From assembly GCF_018403265.1 (NCBI RefSeq), contig NZ_BOSI01000003.1:186001-250000 (forward strand): 64,000 nucleotides of DNA. The letters run 5' to 3'. The position numbers and the translations under genes were made by a program. Shown one piece after another: positions 43,813 through 52,556 of this stretch. How positions within the stretch are numbered: the stretch's first letter is position 1; each line of letters starts with the position of its first letter. The notes under the pieces were generated by a model. It did not search any database. It was not told the origin of the DNA and was given only the letters and a program-made list of their open reading frames with translations. The stretch comes from Paenibacillus sp. J31TS4. Lineage in GTDB: Bacteria; Bacillota; Bacilli; Paenibacillales; NBRC-103111.

Positions 43813-44176
43813 CTGTTCGGTTCCCTTCTTCATCCGGTTTCGGACAAGACGGCGGACGCCGCCCATCTGGCGAATAATGGATATCTTAACACAATCCGCA
43901 GGCCGGAGGGGACAGCAATTTGAAGAGGAATGCGGCAGGCGGAACAGCGAGAGACCATTGTCGGGATTGATTATTAACCAAGTAAACGATTGTCCGGGTT
44001 GCCTATAGTTCAGGTTGCCATTTCCAAGCTGCCACGATCAGGCGACCCCGTACACCAACGCGCCGGAAGGTTCACGGTGAGGATCCGATCCCTTCCCCAC
44101 TCGTCAGACCGCAAAAAAAGAACGGGCCCTGGTGGACCCGTCCTTGGGAAAGTGATTTGCTCCGTTTTTCTTACTT
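43813..44176. other. Intergenic region between MFS and spore lipoprotein genes (364 bp)
   Basis: No gene is seen. It contains the terminator at 44113-44142 and the ribosome-binding region of the MFS gene. TAAGAT (minus strand, near 43883) could be a -10, but no -35 is present at the right distance. Confidence 0.5.
44113..44142 (-). terminator. Terminator of the YhcN-type lipoprotein gene
   Basis: On the minus strand ACGGGTCC, loop, GGGCCCGT (one mismatch) followed by TCTTTTTTT. Confidence 0.75.
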
Positions 44177-45367
44177 TTACCGCTGACGGATGCCGTCGCG
44201 GCGGCTGCGCATCATATCGGTGGAGCTGCCGCGCGGATTCGCGAGCTGGCTGCTGCTTGTGCTGCCGCCATACGAGCCGGTGCCGTCCGTCGTTGGAAAC
44301 ACTTTTTGGGCAAGCAGGTTGAAGTCGTTCACGAGGTCCGCCATCGTGGGGCCTCCGGGACCCGAAGCCGAGCCCCAGTTCGAATGCAGCGTCGGACCGG
44401 TCTTGCCGCTTCCCACACCTCCGTCGCCGGGCTGGCTTGCCGAGCCTGAAGGGAGCGAGCCGGGACGAGTCGCATCCTTCAGGCCTGCATCGCGCAGCTG
44501 GCTTTCGCCGGAATGGGGCGCCGGCTGGCCTTCGACGCTGCCGCCCGCCGTTCCGGTATCGTTCGTCTTGCGCGGTATGCCCACACCCTCGCGGTTCGGG
44601 ATACCCTTCTCCCGAACGGGGCCCGGCGGCTGTTGCTGCGGGCTGCCCTCGGGCTGTCCTGCGGGCTCGGAAGCACCTTTTGCCCGGCTTCTAGCCTCCG
44701 CCTCGGCCATTCGGGTCTCCAGGCGGTCCATCTGCTTCATGAATTCTTCTTTCCCCGACACATAGACATGCTGCAGCGCCGGACTGCTCAGCGAATGCAC
44801 CTTTTCGACCAGATGGAGCTTGTACGCCCGGGGCATGTCCGACAGATCGTCGTCGTGATTGTAAGACTGCATGCCTCCGTTATGCACGTCGTACGAATTG
44901 CCCACGATGCCCGATCGGATGTTCGGCACGCTGGTCGGCGCCGGCCGGTCGATGCGCTTGTCCGATAAGCCGACGGACATGCCGGGCGGCGTCTGATCGG
45001 TCCGGGTAACCTCATCCGACAACTTGACGGCTACGTAGACGTTGCTGTCGGTCACAAGTGCCTTGGCCTTCTGGACGCCGGGCACCTCCTCGAGCTTGCG
45101 GGCCAGGTACGGACTCCACTCCATTCGCGTATTGCGGTGCGTGCCGAGCGTATCAAGGCCGTAGCTGCGCCCCCCCGCTCCGCCTGTCCCGCCGCCTCCG
45201 CCGCCACCTGTGGTCCCGCCTCCGGGGAGCGACGTGGAACGCATCCCGCTCTTGCCTCCCGCCGCTCCCTGCTGCTGCGTGCCGCAGCCGGCAAGCAGGC
45301 AGACCGTGAGCGCCGAGACGGTTGCCGCCTGCAGCAGCGTCCGGGGACGGCGCGTTTGCTTGTTCAT
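44177..45367 (-). CDS. Sporulation lipoprotein, YhcN/YlaJ family
   Basis: The 396-residue protein has a lipobox LLAGC (Cys28), a Gly-rich stretch (about 50-66), the YhcN/YlaJ domain (about 80-215) with VPGVQKAKALVTDSNVYVAV and KVHSLSSPALQHVYVSGKEEF, and a long Gly/Ser/Pro-rich tail that is much larger than in B. subtilis members. The family is found on spore membranes or coat. Its exact role is undefined. Ends before its own terminator. Confidence 0.88.
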   Translation of the reverse strand: MNKQTRRPRTLLQAATVSALTVCLLAGCGTQQQGAAGGKSGMRSTSLPGGGTTGGGGGGGTGGAGGRSYGLDTLGTHRNTRMEWSPYLARKLEEVPGVQKAKALVTDSNVYVAVKLSDEVTRTDQTPPGMSVGLSDKRIDRPAPTSVPNIRSGIVGNSYDVHNGGMQSYNHDDDLSDMPRAYKLHLVEKVHSLSSPALQHVYVSGKEEFMKQMDRLETRMAEAEARSRAKGASEPAGQPEGSPQQQPPGPVREKGIPNREGVGIPRKTNDTGTAGGSVEGQPAPHSGESQLRDAGLKDATRPGSLPSGSASQPGDGGVGSGKTGPTLHSNWGSASGPGGPTMADLVNDFNLLAQKVFPTTDGTGSYGGSTSSSQLANPRGSSTDMMRSRRDGIRQR

Positions 45368-45473
45368 TCCTACCCCTCCTTATGTTCGCAGAACGGATTC
45401 AGATAAAGTAGTCCTTGCTATAGCATCCGCGCCTCGCCGCCAAATATGCCCCCCGTTATTTATCTGGGCAGCC

Positions 45474-45502
45474 AAAAAAACCCGACGATTAGCCTCGTCG
45501 GA
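45474..45502 (-). terminator. Terminator of the GH15-like gene
   Basis: On the minus strand CCGACGA, loop GGCTAA, TCGTCGG, then GTTTTTTT. Confidence 0.9.
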
Positions 45503-45566
45503 TTATCTTCAAAAGAACCTGCCCTGGTCAAACGCGAAGGGAGGCGGCTCCGCGCCGCCCCCCCTA

Positions 45567-46637
45567 CTAACCTGCATCCGCCTCCGGCTGCCTATAGCGG
45601 ATCCCGCACACCGCTTCCTTCGCCAGAATGTACATGGCGCTGCTCCAGCCGAGCGGCGTATTCGGGTTCGGCTCAGCCCGCCCGCTGTAGTACAGCTCGG
45701 GCAATACGCCGGGCTCCACCATAAGCTCCTCCGTCCGCTTTACGTACGCTTGCGCTTCCTCGCGGCGCCCAAGCTCGAAGTGACACAGCGCCAGCCAGGG
45801 CAGCCCAAAGGTCCACTCCGCCTCGGTGCCGTAGTAGAACGAAAGCGGTTTACCTCTGCCGTGCTCCCGCTCCAGCGTACTGTAATAGCTGTCCCCCTCG
45901 TAGCGGATGACGCCTCGCTCCCGGAGGAGCCGCCGCTCGATCTGCTCAACGATTCGTTCTCCGGGAAGACCGGTCAGCACCCGATAGGGGTACACTAACG
46001 ACAGCTGGGCGAGATCGGCGGGTTTGTCGGCGCTTTCGCGCGGATAGAGGCGAAGCAGCGCGGCGAGACCGTTGTCGATCAGGCCGTCGGGAACATGGAC
46101 GTACGTCCTCACCGCTCGCAGCCCGGCGGCGCAGGCACCCACCGAAGAAGCGTGGACCTCCCGCCATTCCTCCCACATGCCGTTATCCGGGTCGTGCCAG
46201 TATTCCACGTTCGCCAGGTAGGTGACCAGCTTCTGGAGGATTCGCCGGTCTGCCTCGCCGCGGAGCATTGCCTTGCCTCTCGCGAGCCCCTCCCCTACTC
46301 CAAACAGGAACGCCCCGATCATGTCATGCTGCACATGGCCCCAGTTTTGGTCGTGAATCTCGCGGACGTCACCGGAATAGCGGGCATGCAGATATTCCCA
46401 TTCCCAGGTTGGCTTATGCCGGCACAAAATATCCAGCTTCCATTCGTATTCGAGGAACAGATCGAACAGCCGGTAATAGGTCTGCTCATAGAGTCCCCCC
46501 GAATGGTCCAGATAGGGCAAGGACATGTAGACGCAGTCCCGTATCCAGATGTAGCGGTAATCCGACGAAAGACTGGCCAGATACAGGCCATTGGGCAAGC
46601 GAAGCTTATCCAGAACACGATAGCTGTCAGCCAACAT
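45567..46637 (-). CDS. GH15-like glycoside hydrolase (glucoamylase-type alpha/alpha barrel)
   Basis: The 356-residue protein has LPNGLYLASLSSDYRYIWIRDCVY near the N-terminus, corresponding to the R-D substrate site of the GH15/phosphorylase-kinase-like group, and WEEWREVHASSVGACAAGLRA with acidic residues that could be catalytic, then PELYYSG. It lacks a signal peptide, so it acts in the cytoplasm. It is shorter than full glucoamylases (about 600), without the N-terminal beta-domain. The ATG at 46637 follows GGAGGGG. Confidence 0.78.
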   Translation of the reverse strand: MLADSYRVLDKLRLPNGLYLASLSSDYRYIWIRDCVYMSLPYLDHSGGLYEQTYYRLFDLFLEYEWKLDILCRHKPTWEWEYLHARYSGDVREIHDQNWGHVQHDMIGAFLFGVGEGLARGKAMLRGEADRRILQKLVTYLANVEYWHDPDNGMWEEWREVHASSVGACAAGLRAVRTYVHVPDGLIDNGLAALLRLYPRESADKPADLAQLSLVYPYRVLTGLPGERIVEQIERRLLRERGVIRYEGDSYYSTLEREHGRGKPLSFYYGTEAEWTFGLPWLALCHFELGRREEAQAYVKRTEELMVEPGVLPELYYSGRAEPNPNTPLGWSSAMYILAKEAVCGIRYRQPEADAG

Positions 46638-47080
46638 CGTTACCCCTCCTTCATTCATCGCGGCTGTCAAGCAGCCGGCCTCTCCCTCCCAGTGTTGACG
46701 GCGGCTCCATGTCTTAAACCCGCAAAGGCTGCCGCCCTATGTTACACGGCGTATATAGTTCAGTATATGAACGAGCGTCCCAAATGGCGTGCCCAATCGA
46801 ACCGGTACGAAGAATAAAAAAAGAACGACCGGGGCACGTTCCCCGCCTGACTCCCTGAGCCGCTCGAACGCAAGCCTGCGCCGGCGCCCGGCTAATCTTG
46901 CACGGCCGGTCTCGGGCACACGGATTCTTGGTTTTCTCTCCCTTCTCGTGGTATGATGTAACACGCTTGTCATCGGCTTTCATAAGAGCAAATCCTTCCC
47001 GTATAATAGAAAGACGATTAGTTTGCCCGATCCGGCCAGGCCGGCACCTTGTCGGGCTCGATGAGGACAGGTGAAATTTC
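46638..47080. other. Divergent intergenic region (443 bp) with plus-strand promoter candidates
   Basis: No gene is seen. On the plus strand TTTCAT (46978-46983), 18 bases, TATAAT (47002-47007) lies about 75 bases before the glycosyltransferase start. A second candidate is TTGGTT, 18 bases, then TATGAT with an extended TGG, near 46950. A GC hairpin of unknown role follows an A run near 46818-46850. Confidence 0.5.
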
Positions 47081-48208
47081 GTGAAGAAAAAACGCGTTCT
47101 CCTACTCTCCGAGGGCTTCGGCTCCGGCCATACGCAAGCGGCCCACGCCCTCTCGGTGGGACTGCGCAGCCTGTCTCCGAACGTGCTGACCCGTGTGCTG
47201 GAGCTGGGAGCGTTCCAGCATCCGACGATCGCGCCGTGGATTTTTTCCGCCTACCGCAAGGCGGTTATGAGCCAGCCCAAGCTGTACGGGATGCTCTACC
47301 GGTATCAATACAAAAAGTCTCTAAACAAGCTCACCCAGCTCGCGCTGCACCGCATCTTCTACGGGCGCACCGCGGCCATCATCCGTCAGCTCCGCCCCGA
47401 CTTGATCGTCTGCACGCACCCGTTCCCCAATGTGGTCGTCTCGCGGCTCAAGCGGGCGGGGCTGCAGGTGCCGCTCATTACCGTCATTACGGATTACGAC
47501 GCGCACGGCACCTGGATCGATCCCGAGGTCAATCGGTACTTCGTCTCGACGCCCGAGGTGCGCGGCAAGCTGCTCGCGCACGGCGTAAGCGAAGAACGCG
47601 TTGAGGTGACGGGTATTCCGGTTCACCCGGACTTCTGGATCACCCGCGACCAGCAGGCCGCGCGGGAGGAGCTTGGTCTGCGCGACCTGCCGACCGTCCT
47701 CGTCATGGGAGGAGGATGGGGACTGCTGGGCGACGAGGCGTTGATCCGCTACATGACGGAATGGAGGGACCGGCTGCAGCTCGTCTTCTGCACGGGCAGC
47801 AACGACAAGCTGCGTGAGCAGATGGAGAGCGAGCCCGCTCTGGCCCATCCGAACATCCGTCTGCTCGGCTTCACCAAGCAGGTGGACCGACTGATGGATG
47901 CAGCCGATTTGCTCGTTACCAAGCCCGGGGGCATGACGAGCACCGAGGCGCTGGCCAAAGGCCTGCCCATGCTGTTCTATAACCAGATTCCCGGGCAGGA
48001 AGAAGAGAACAGCCTATACTTCCTCGAAAACGGCTATGCCGAGGAGATCGTCTCACGTTCTACGATCGACCGCTGGTTTGAGCGGCTCGTCCGCCACCGC
48101 GACGAGTTCGAACGCAGACGGGCATGGATGCGCGGCATCCAGAAGCCCGAGAGCCCTCATATCGGTTCGCAGAAATTATTGGACTATTTGGAATCCCATC
48201 CGCTGTAG
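47081..48208 (+). CDS. MGDG-synthase/UgtP-type glycosyltransferase (copy 1)
   Basis: The 375-residue GT28-like enzyme starts KKKRVLLLSEGFGSGHTQAAHAL, the N-terminal half of the MGDG-synthase family, and has ITDYDAHGTWIDPEVNRYFV, VMGGGWGLLG and LVTKPGGMTSTEAL (nucleotide-sugar site). Relatives add one or more sugars to diacylglycerol for glycolipids and lipoteichoic acid anchors. The start is GTG with AGGTGA upstream. A second family member lies 3 kb downstream. Confidence 0.9.
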   Translation: MKKKRVLLLSEGFGSGHTQAAHALSVGLRSLSPNVLTRVLELGAFQHPTIAPWIFSAYRKAVMSQPKLYGMLYRYQYKKSLNKLTQLALHRIFYGRTAAIIRQLRPDLIVCTHPFPNVVVSRLKRAGLQVPLITVITDYDAHGTWIDPEVNRYFVSTPEVRGKLLAHGVSEERVEVTGIPVHPDFWITRDQQAAREELGLRDLPTVLVMGGGWGLLGDEALIRYMTEWRDRLQLVFCTGSNDKLREQMESEPALAHPNIRLLGFTKQVDRLMDAADLLVTKPGGMTSTEALAKGLPMLFYNQIPGQEEENSLYFLENGYAEEIVSRSTIDRWFERLVRHRDEFERRRAWMRGIQKPESPHIGSQKLLDYLESHPL

Positions 48209-48544
48209 CGCTCGCGTTTGTCCGGACTTACCGGCCAGGCGGAGCGCTTTTTTGCTGCCCGCACGCCTCCCCGAGAGCGGCTTCCCTGTTTCGCTCGCGG
48301 CGAAGCCCCTTGGTGGGTCAACCATCCTTCGAAAGGGACCCGACCGGTTGGGTTAGGCGGAACCCTGGTTCCCCAGCGGCCGGCCGTCAGCGCCGAACAA
48401 CGGCTTAGGCCGCAAGCCCGCCGCTCCTCGAATCCGGTCCTCTGCCGCGCCCCGCCCTTTTTTGCTTGGCCGAGCAGCTGCTCATACCCGCTTGACTCCC
48501 GCGCATACACTGTATCACCCACTATGCGCAAAGGAAGTGAGAAC
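48209..48544. other. GC-rich intergenic region (336 bp)
   Basis: No supported gene, terminator or promoter is seen. AAGGAAGTGAG just before 48545 is the ribosome-binding site of the next gene. The same phase is open through this stretch but has no start with a site. Confidence 0.45.
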
Positions 48545-49336
48545 ATGGCGGAGGAACAGAGGCGGCGCCGCATCATCTTCCTGTATCTCGGCGGGTGGCT
48601 GCTGGGCGGTATGGCAGCCACGCTGCTGCTGCTCGCCATGAGTCCGGCGGGGGACTGGCATGGATTGGGGCTCGTCCAGCTGCGGGACACCGGGCTGTTC
48701 GGACTGAGCGGAGCGCTGGGCGGCACGATTTACGCCCTCCGCAACCTGCATCGGTTCTTCGACGGTACGACGGGGCTGCGCTGGACGTACTGGTATTTGT
48801 CCCGCCCCTGGCTGTGCGCCTGTACAGCCGTCTTTCTCATCCTGCTCCTCGACAGCGGCCTGTTCCTGCTGAAGCTGTCCGATTCGCTTGAGGGCAAGAT
48901 GGGGCTGTCGTTCCTTACCGGCTTAGGCTCCGGCAAGCTGATGGAGAAGCTGTCCAAGCTGAGCCGGGCGCTATTCGGCGAGGCGGACCGGTCGGGCGAG
49001 GCGGCGCCGCGGGATTCGGTTTCGGTGAGCAACCGCACCGCGGGACAGCTGGCGGTTCCGGCCGATCCCGGTCCGGCTCCCGCCTTCCCCGGCGACGGCC
49101 CGCCCGCTGGCACGGCGTCGCCTGCGGGCGCGCGTCCGTCCGCGGCCGCTTTGCCGCCCGGCGGGACGCCCGCCGATCCCGGGCCGGCTCCCGCCTTCCC
49201 CGGTGCGGGCCCGGCCTCCGGCACGGAGCCGCTGGCGGATGCGAGCCCCTCCGCCGGTTCCACACCGCCGCTTGGGCGGCCCGCGGCTCCCGGCTCGATC
49301 CCGCCGGTCGATCCAGCGACCGGAGAGACGAACTGA
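48545..49336 (+). CDS. Membrane protein with repetitive Pro/Gly/Ala-rich tail, unknown function
   Basis: The 263-residue protein has helices at about 12-36, 44-60 and 88-110 with an RNLHRFFDG-containing loop, then a helical stretch (TGLGSGKLMEKLSKLSRALFG) and a low-complexity tail of about 110 residues. The tail contains the unit ADPGPAPAFPG-x-GP twice, about 45 residues apart. I recognise no family. The tail is probably disordered. The start was chosen because AGGAAGTGA precedes ATG. Confidence 0.65.
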   Translation: MAEEQRRRRIIFLYLGGWLLGGMAATLLLLAMSPAGDWHGLGLVQLRDTGLFGLSGALGGTIYALRNLHRFFDGTTGLRWTYWYLSRPWLCACTAVFLILLLDSGLFLLKLSDSLEGKMGLSFLTGLGSGKLMEKLSKLSRALFGEADRSGEAAPRDSVSVSNRTAGQLAVPADPGPAPAFPGDGPPAGTASPAGARPSAAALPPGGTPADPGPAPAFPGAGPASGTEPLADASPSAGSTPPLGRPAAPGSIPPVDPATGETN

Positions 49337-49351
49337 CCGGAGACCGGCAGG

Positions 49352-49396
49352 CTGCGCAATCCGCGCAGCCCAAAAAAGCCTGCGCGGATTGCGCAG
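49352..49396. terminator. Double-hairpin bidirectional terminator
   Basis: Two 17-bp segments, 49352-49368 and 49380-49396, are exact reverse complements and each is itself nearly palindromic (CTGCGC ... GCGCAG). A6 between them gives a T run for the minus-strand dehydrogenase gene. Confidence 0.85.
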
Positions 49397-49518
49397 GCTC
49401 TATGGCGTTATTGCTTGGCTTGGCATCCGAGCGCCCCCGGCCAAAGGGGCTTCCGGCGCCGAACGGTGGTGCCGAGCGCGCCTAAGGACTCCTTCCACGG
49501 CCGCTTCGCCGGATGCCT

Positions 49519-50679
49519 TTAATACGTGCCTTCGGTTGACATCGTCCGCTCCGCCGTCTCCTTCCGAAACGTGGAAGTCTGGATTTTCTCCTGCAGCTTG
49601 CTATAATACAGCTCCTCATCCAACGGCAGGTCCACCCACCCGTCGGTCCACGCGGACAAGTGCATCGCATTCGAGAGAGTCAGCCCTTTGATGCCTTCCT
49701 CCCCCGGCGCCAACAGAGGCGTTCCCTTGCGGATCGCGTCCACGAAGTTTTGCGTAATGCCTTTATGTCCTGTCTCCTTGCCGGCAATGGGGATATCGCA
49801 GCGCCAGCATTCCGGCTGGCCGAAGCCTCCCGTGTACCGAGCGTTGAACGCGCGCTCCGATTCGCGCAGCCGCCAAAAGACAAGCCGGCCGTCCTCGATG
49901 ACGATTTTGCCGCGGTCCCCCGAGACCTCATACCGGTTCGTGCCCGGCGCCTCTCCGGTCGTCGTGACGAACAGGCCGGTCGCCCCGTTCTCGTACTCGA
50001 CATACGCGGTCACGTCGTCCTCTACCTCGATCGTGTGATACTTGCCGAACGCGCAGAATGCCCGCACCCGCTTGGGCATCATCTCCACCGTCCACTGCCA
50101 CAGATCAAGCTGATGCGGGTCCTGGTTGAGCAGCACACCGCCGCCCTCGCCGGCCCACGTCGCCCGCCAGCCGCCGGAATCGTAATAGCTCTGGGGCCGG
50201 TACCAATTTGTAATGATCCAGTTGGTGCGGCGAATCTCTCCGAGCTCCCCCGAGGTGACGAGCTCCCGAAGCTTGGCGTACAGCGGATTGGTCCGCTGGT
50301 TGTACATGATCCCGAATACTTTGCCGCTCGCCCGGGCCGCTTCGTTCATCTCCCTCACCTGCTTCGTATAGACGCCCGCCGGCTTCTCCGTCAGCACATG
50401 CAGCCCGTGGCGGAACGCCTGAACCGCAAGCGGCGGATGGTCGTAATGGGGCGTCGCGATCAGCACCGCGTCCACTTCGCCGGACCTCATCAGCTCGTCC
50501 GCGCTCGCAAACCTCTTGACACCTTCTCCCATCCGCTCCTGCGCCCATGCGAGCCGGTCTTCGCGTTCGTCGCATACTGCCGCCAGCACGGCGCCGTCTA
50601 CTTCGCCGGCCGCCAGGTAGCCCGAATGGCTGGTGCCCATATTGCCGATTCCGATGATCCCGAGCTTCACTTTGTCCAT
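49519..50679 (-). CDS. Gfo/Idh/MocA-family oxidoreductase
   Basis: The 386-residue NAD(P)-dependent sugar dehydrogenase-like protein has the Rossmann motif LGIIGIGNMGTSH, the EKP signature (VLTEKPAGVYT) and the active-site stretch GGGVLLNQDPHQLDLW (catalytic His). C-terminal residues FNARYTGGFGQPE are not diagnostic. Substrate unknown; inositol, myo-inositol-like or amino-sugar oxidation are usual. GGGAGGG precedes the ATG. Confidence 0.9.
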   Translation of the reverse strand: MDKVKLGIIGIGNMGTSHSGYLAAGEVDGAVLAAVCDEREDRLAWAQERMGEGVKRFASADELMRSGEVDAVLIATPHYDHPPLAVQAFRHGLHVLTEKPAGVYTKQVREMNEAARASGKVFGIMYNQRTNPLYAKLRELVTSGELGEIRRTNWIITNWYRPQSYYDSGGWRATWAGEGGGVLLNQDPHQLDLWQWTVEMMPKRVRAFCAFGKYHTIEVEDDVTAYVEYENGATGLFVTTTGEAPGTNRYEVSGDRGKIVIEDGRLVFWRLRESERAFNARYTGGFGQPECWRCDIPIAGKETGHKGITQNFVDAIRKGTPLLAPGEEGIKGLTLSNAMHLSAWTDGWVDLPLDEELYYSKLQEKIQTSTFRKETAERTMSTEGTY

Positions 50680-51317
50680 ATGGCCCTCCCGAGAGTTGTG
50701 ACATCGCTTTCAGTATAACGTAAGGCAGTGACCAGGTCCTATGACCACTTTCCTTCTGCTGAAAATGGGGTATACAATAAGAAAGAAAAGAACTTGCTGT
50801 CCTCCTGTCGGAAAGACAACAGGCCCTGCTGGCTCGGGTTAGGAACTCGGGGGACACAGTCCGCGCTCGCCTGGCCCGCTGCCGGGCCGCTCGGGACGCG
50901 TCTTTATGCGCTTTTGGCGCAGTGCTTCCCGGATGTGATGCCTTGACGCCAAGCTTGGGGAAGCGCCTTTACGCGCCCTCGCGTGCTCCAGCGCGGGGTG
51001 CCTTCTCGCTTCGCATGGCGGCCATCCATCGCTGCGCGCGGATGTTTTCCTGGAGCAGCCAAGCCGGATTTAGATCGCCAAGCTTGGGAAGCGCAGAACT
51101 GTTAAGAAAATCTTTATGATTTCCCAAGAAATTTAGTAAGGAATCTCGCTTATGATAAAGAGAGACGGCAAGGGCGAGAATGGACAACCGTTCAGGTCTG
51201 GTCAAGTCCCGGACCAAAGTCCAGGTGCCGGCACCGTCCCCGGACGATACCGGGGCTCCGGCAAGCCGGCTAAACTTTAAAGAGACGAATCACAATGTGT
51301 TTAAGGGGGGTACGACC
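50680..51317. other. Long intergenic region (638 bp) with a repeated 18-19-bp motif
   Basis: No supported gene is seen. GCCAAGCTTGGGGAAGCGC (50948-50966) recurs as GCCAAGCTTGGGAAGCGC (51077-51094). TATACT on the minus strand, and TATACAAT and TATGAT on the plus strand, are possible -10 elements without convincing -35 partners. Confidence 0.5.
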
Positions 51318-52529
51318 TTGCTTCCAACCTTGCAAAAACCGAAAGTCCTGATCCTCACCGGAAGTCTCGGAGACGGGCACAAGCAGGCGGCGCAGGCGCT
51401 TCTCGAAGCAAGCGGCCACTATGATTCCGAGGCAGAAGTCGAGGTGGTCGACTTCATGGAATGGACGCATCCGCGTATTCATCAGCTCGGCAAATACTGC
51501 TACCTGCAGTGGATCAAGCATTTTCCTTCTCTGTACGGCTACCTGTTCCGCCTGACAAGAACAGATAATACCTATTCGCAGCTGTTCAAGCGGATCCGCC
51601 TGTTCCAGCTGGGCCGCATGCTGGAGCTGCTCCTGACGGTTCGGCCGAGCGTCGTCGTCAGCACGTTTCCGTCGGCGGCCGCAGCCATGTCTGTGCTGAA
51701 GACACACGGGCTAACGACGGTGCCGACCGTCACGGTCATCACGGATCATACCGATCACAGCTACTGGGTCCATCCGGGCACCGACCGGTATGCCGTCGGC
51801 TCGCAGCAGGTCCGCGACCTGCTGGTCCGCCAAGGCGTGCAGCCGTCGGACGTCTCGGTGACCGGCATTCCGATCCGCCCCCAATTCGCCGTCCGGCAGG
51901 ATGGGGCGGCCCTCCGCGACAAGTACGGCCTCGACCGGAAGGCCAAGGTGGTGCTCGTCATGGGAGGCGGTCTCGGCATGTTCGGACGCGGCCTGGACGA
52001 TATGCTGGCTGCCGATTACGGCGGGCGGCTCGTTCAATTCGTAATCGTCTGCGGCCGCAACGACAAGCTGAAGCGGCAGCTGGAGGCAAGAGCCGGGCAA
52101 TGCCGGCATAAGCTGGTAGTAACCGGCTACGTGGAGGAGATCCACGAGCTGATGGCTACGGCTGATGTGATGATCACCAAGCCGGGCGGTCTCTCTACGG
52201 CAGAAGCGACGGCGATGAAGCTGCCGATGCTGCTCGTCAAGCCGCTGCCCGGCCAAGAACAGGACAATGCCGCCTACCTGAACCGCGCCGGCCTGGCCGT
52301 CCAGGCGGCTCCCGGAGAGGCACCGTCGGCCCTGCTCGGCCGTCTGCTGGCCCATCCAGAGGAGCTGGAGGCGATGCGGGCGAGAGCCAGCATGCTGCGG
52401 ACGCGCAACGCTGCCTTCAAGACGCTCCGGGCCGTGCTGCAGGCGAGCGCCGATAGCGGACAGAGTCCGATCGTCCGGATGCCGGCGAAAGCTCTCCGCA
52501 AAACCCGGGCAGCCTTTGCCGCCCGCTAA
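51318..52529 (+). CDS. MGDG-synthase/UgtP-type glycosyltransferase (copy 2)
   Basis: The 403-residue protein has KVLILTGSLGDGHKQAAQAL, TVITDHTDHSYWVHPGTDRYAV, LVMGGGLGMFG and ITKPGGLSTAEATAMKLPML, the same family as 47081-48208 but clearly diverged. The start is a TTG at 51318 with AAGGGGGG 6-8 bases upstream, giving an N-terminus aligned with the family; the in-frame ATG at 51180, which also has a possible site (AAGGGCGAG), would add 46 residues of low-similarity sequence. Followed 27 bp later by the deacetylase gene, so the two are probably an operon. Confidence 0.88.
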   Translation: MLPTLQKPKVLILTGSLGDGHKQAAQALLEASGHYDSEAEVEVVDFMEWTHPRIHQLGKYCYLQWIKHFPSLYGYLFRLTRTDNTYSQLFKRIRLFQLGRMLELLLTVRPSVVVSTFPSAAAAMSVLKTHGLTTVPTVTVITDHTDHSYWVHPGTDRYAVGSQQVRDLLVRQGVQPSDVSVTGIPIRPQFAVRQDGAALRDKYGLDRKAKVVLVMGGGLGMFGRGLDDMLAADYGGRLVQFVIVCGRNDKLKRQLEARAGQCRHKLVVTGYVEEIHELMATADVMITKPGGLSTAEATAMKLPMLLVKPLPGQEQDNAAYLNRAGLAVQAAPGEAPSALLGRLLAHPEELEAMRARASMLRTRNAAFKTLRAVLQASADSGQSPIVRMPAKALRKTRAAFAAR

Positions 52530-52556
52530 CCATGGGATCGAAGGAGGAACGGTGCT

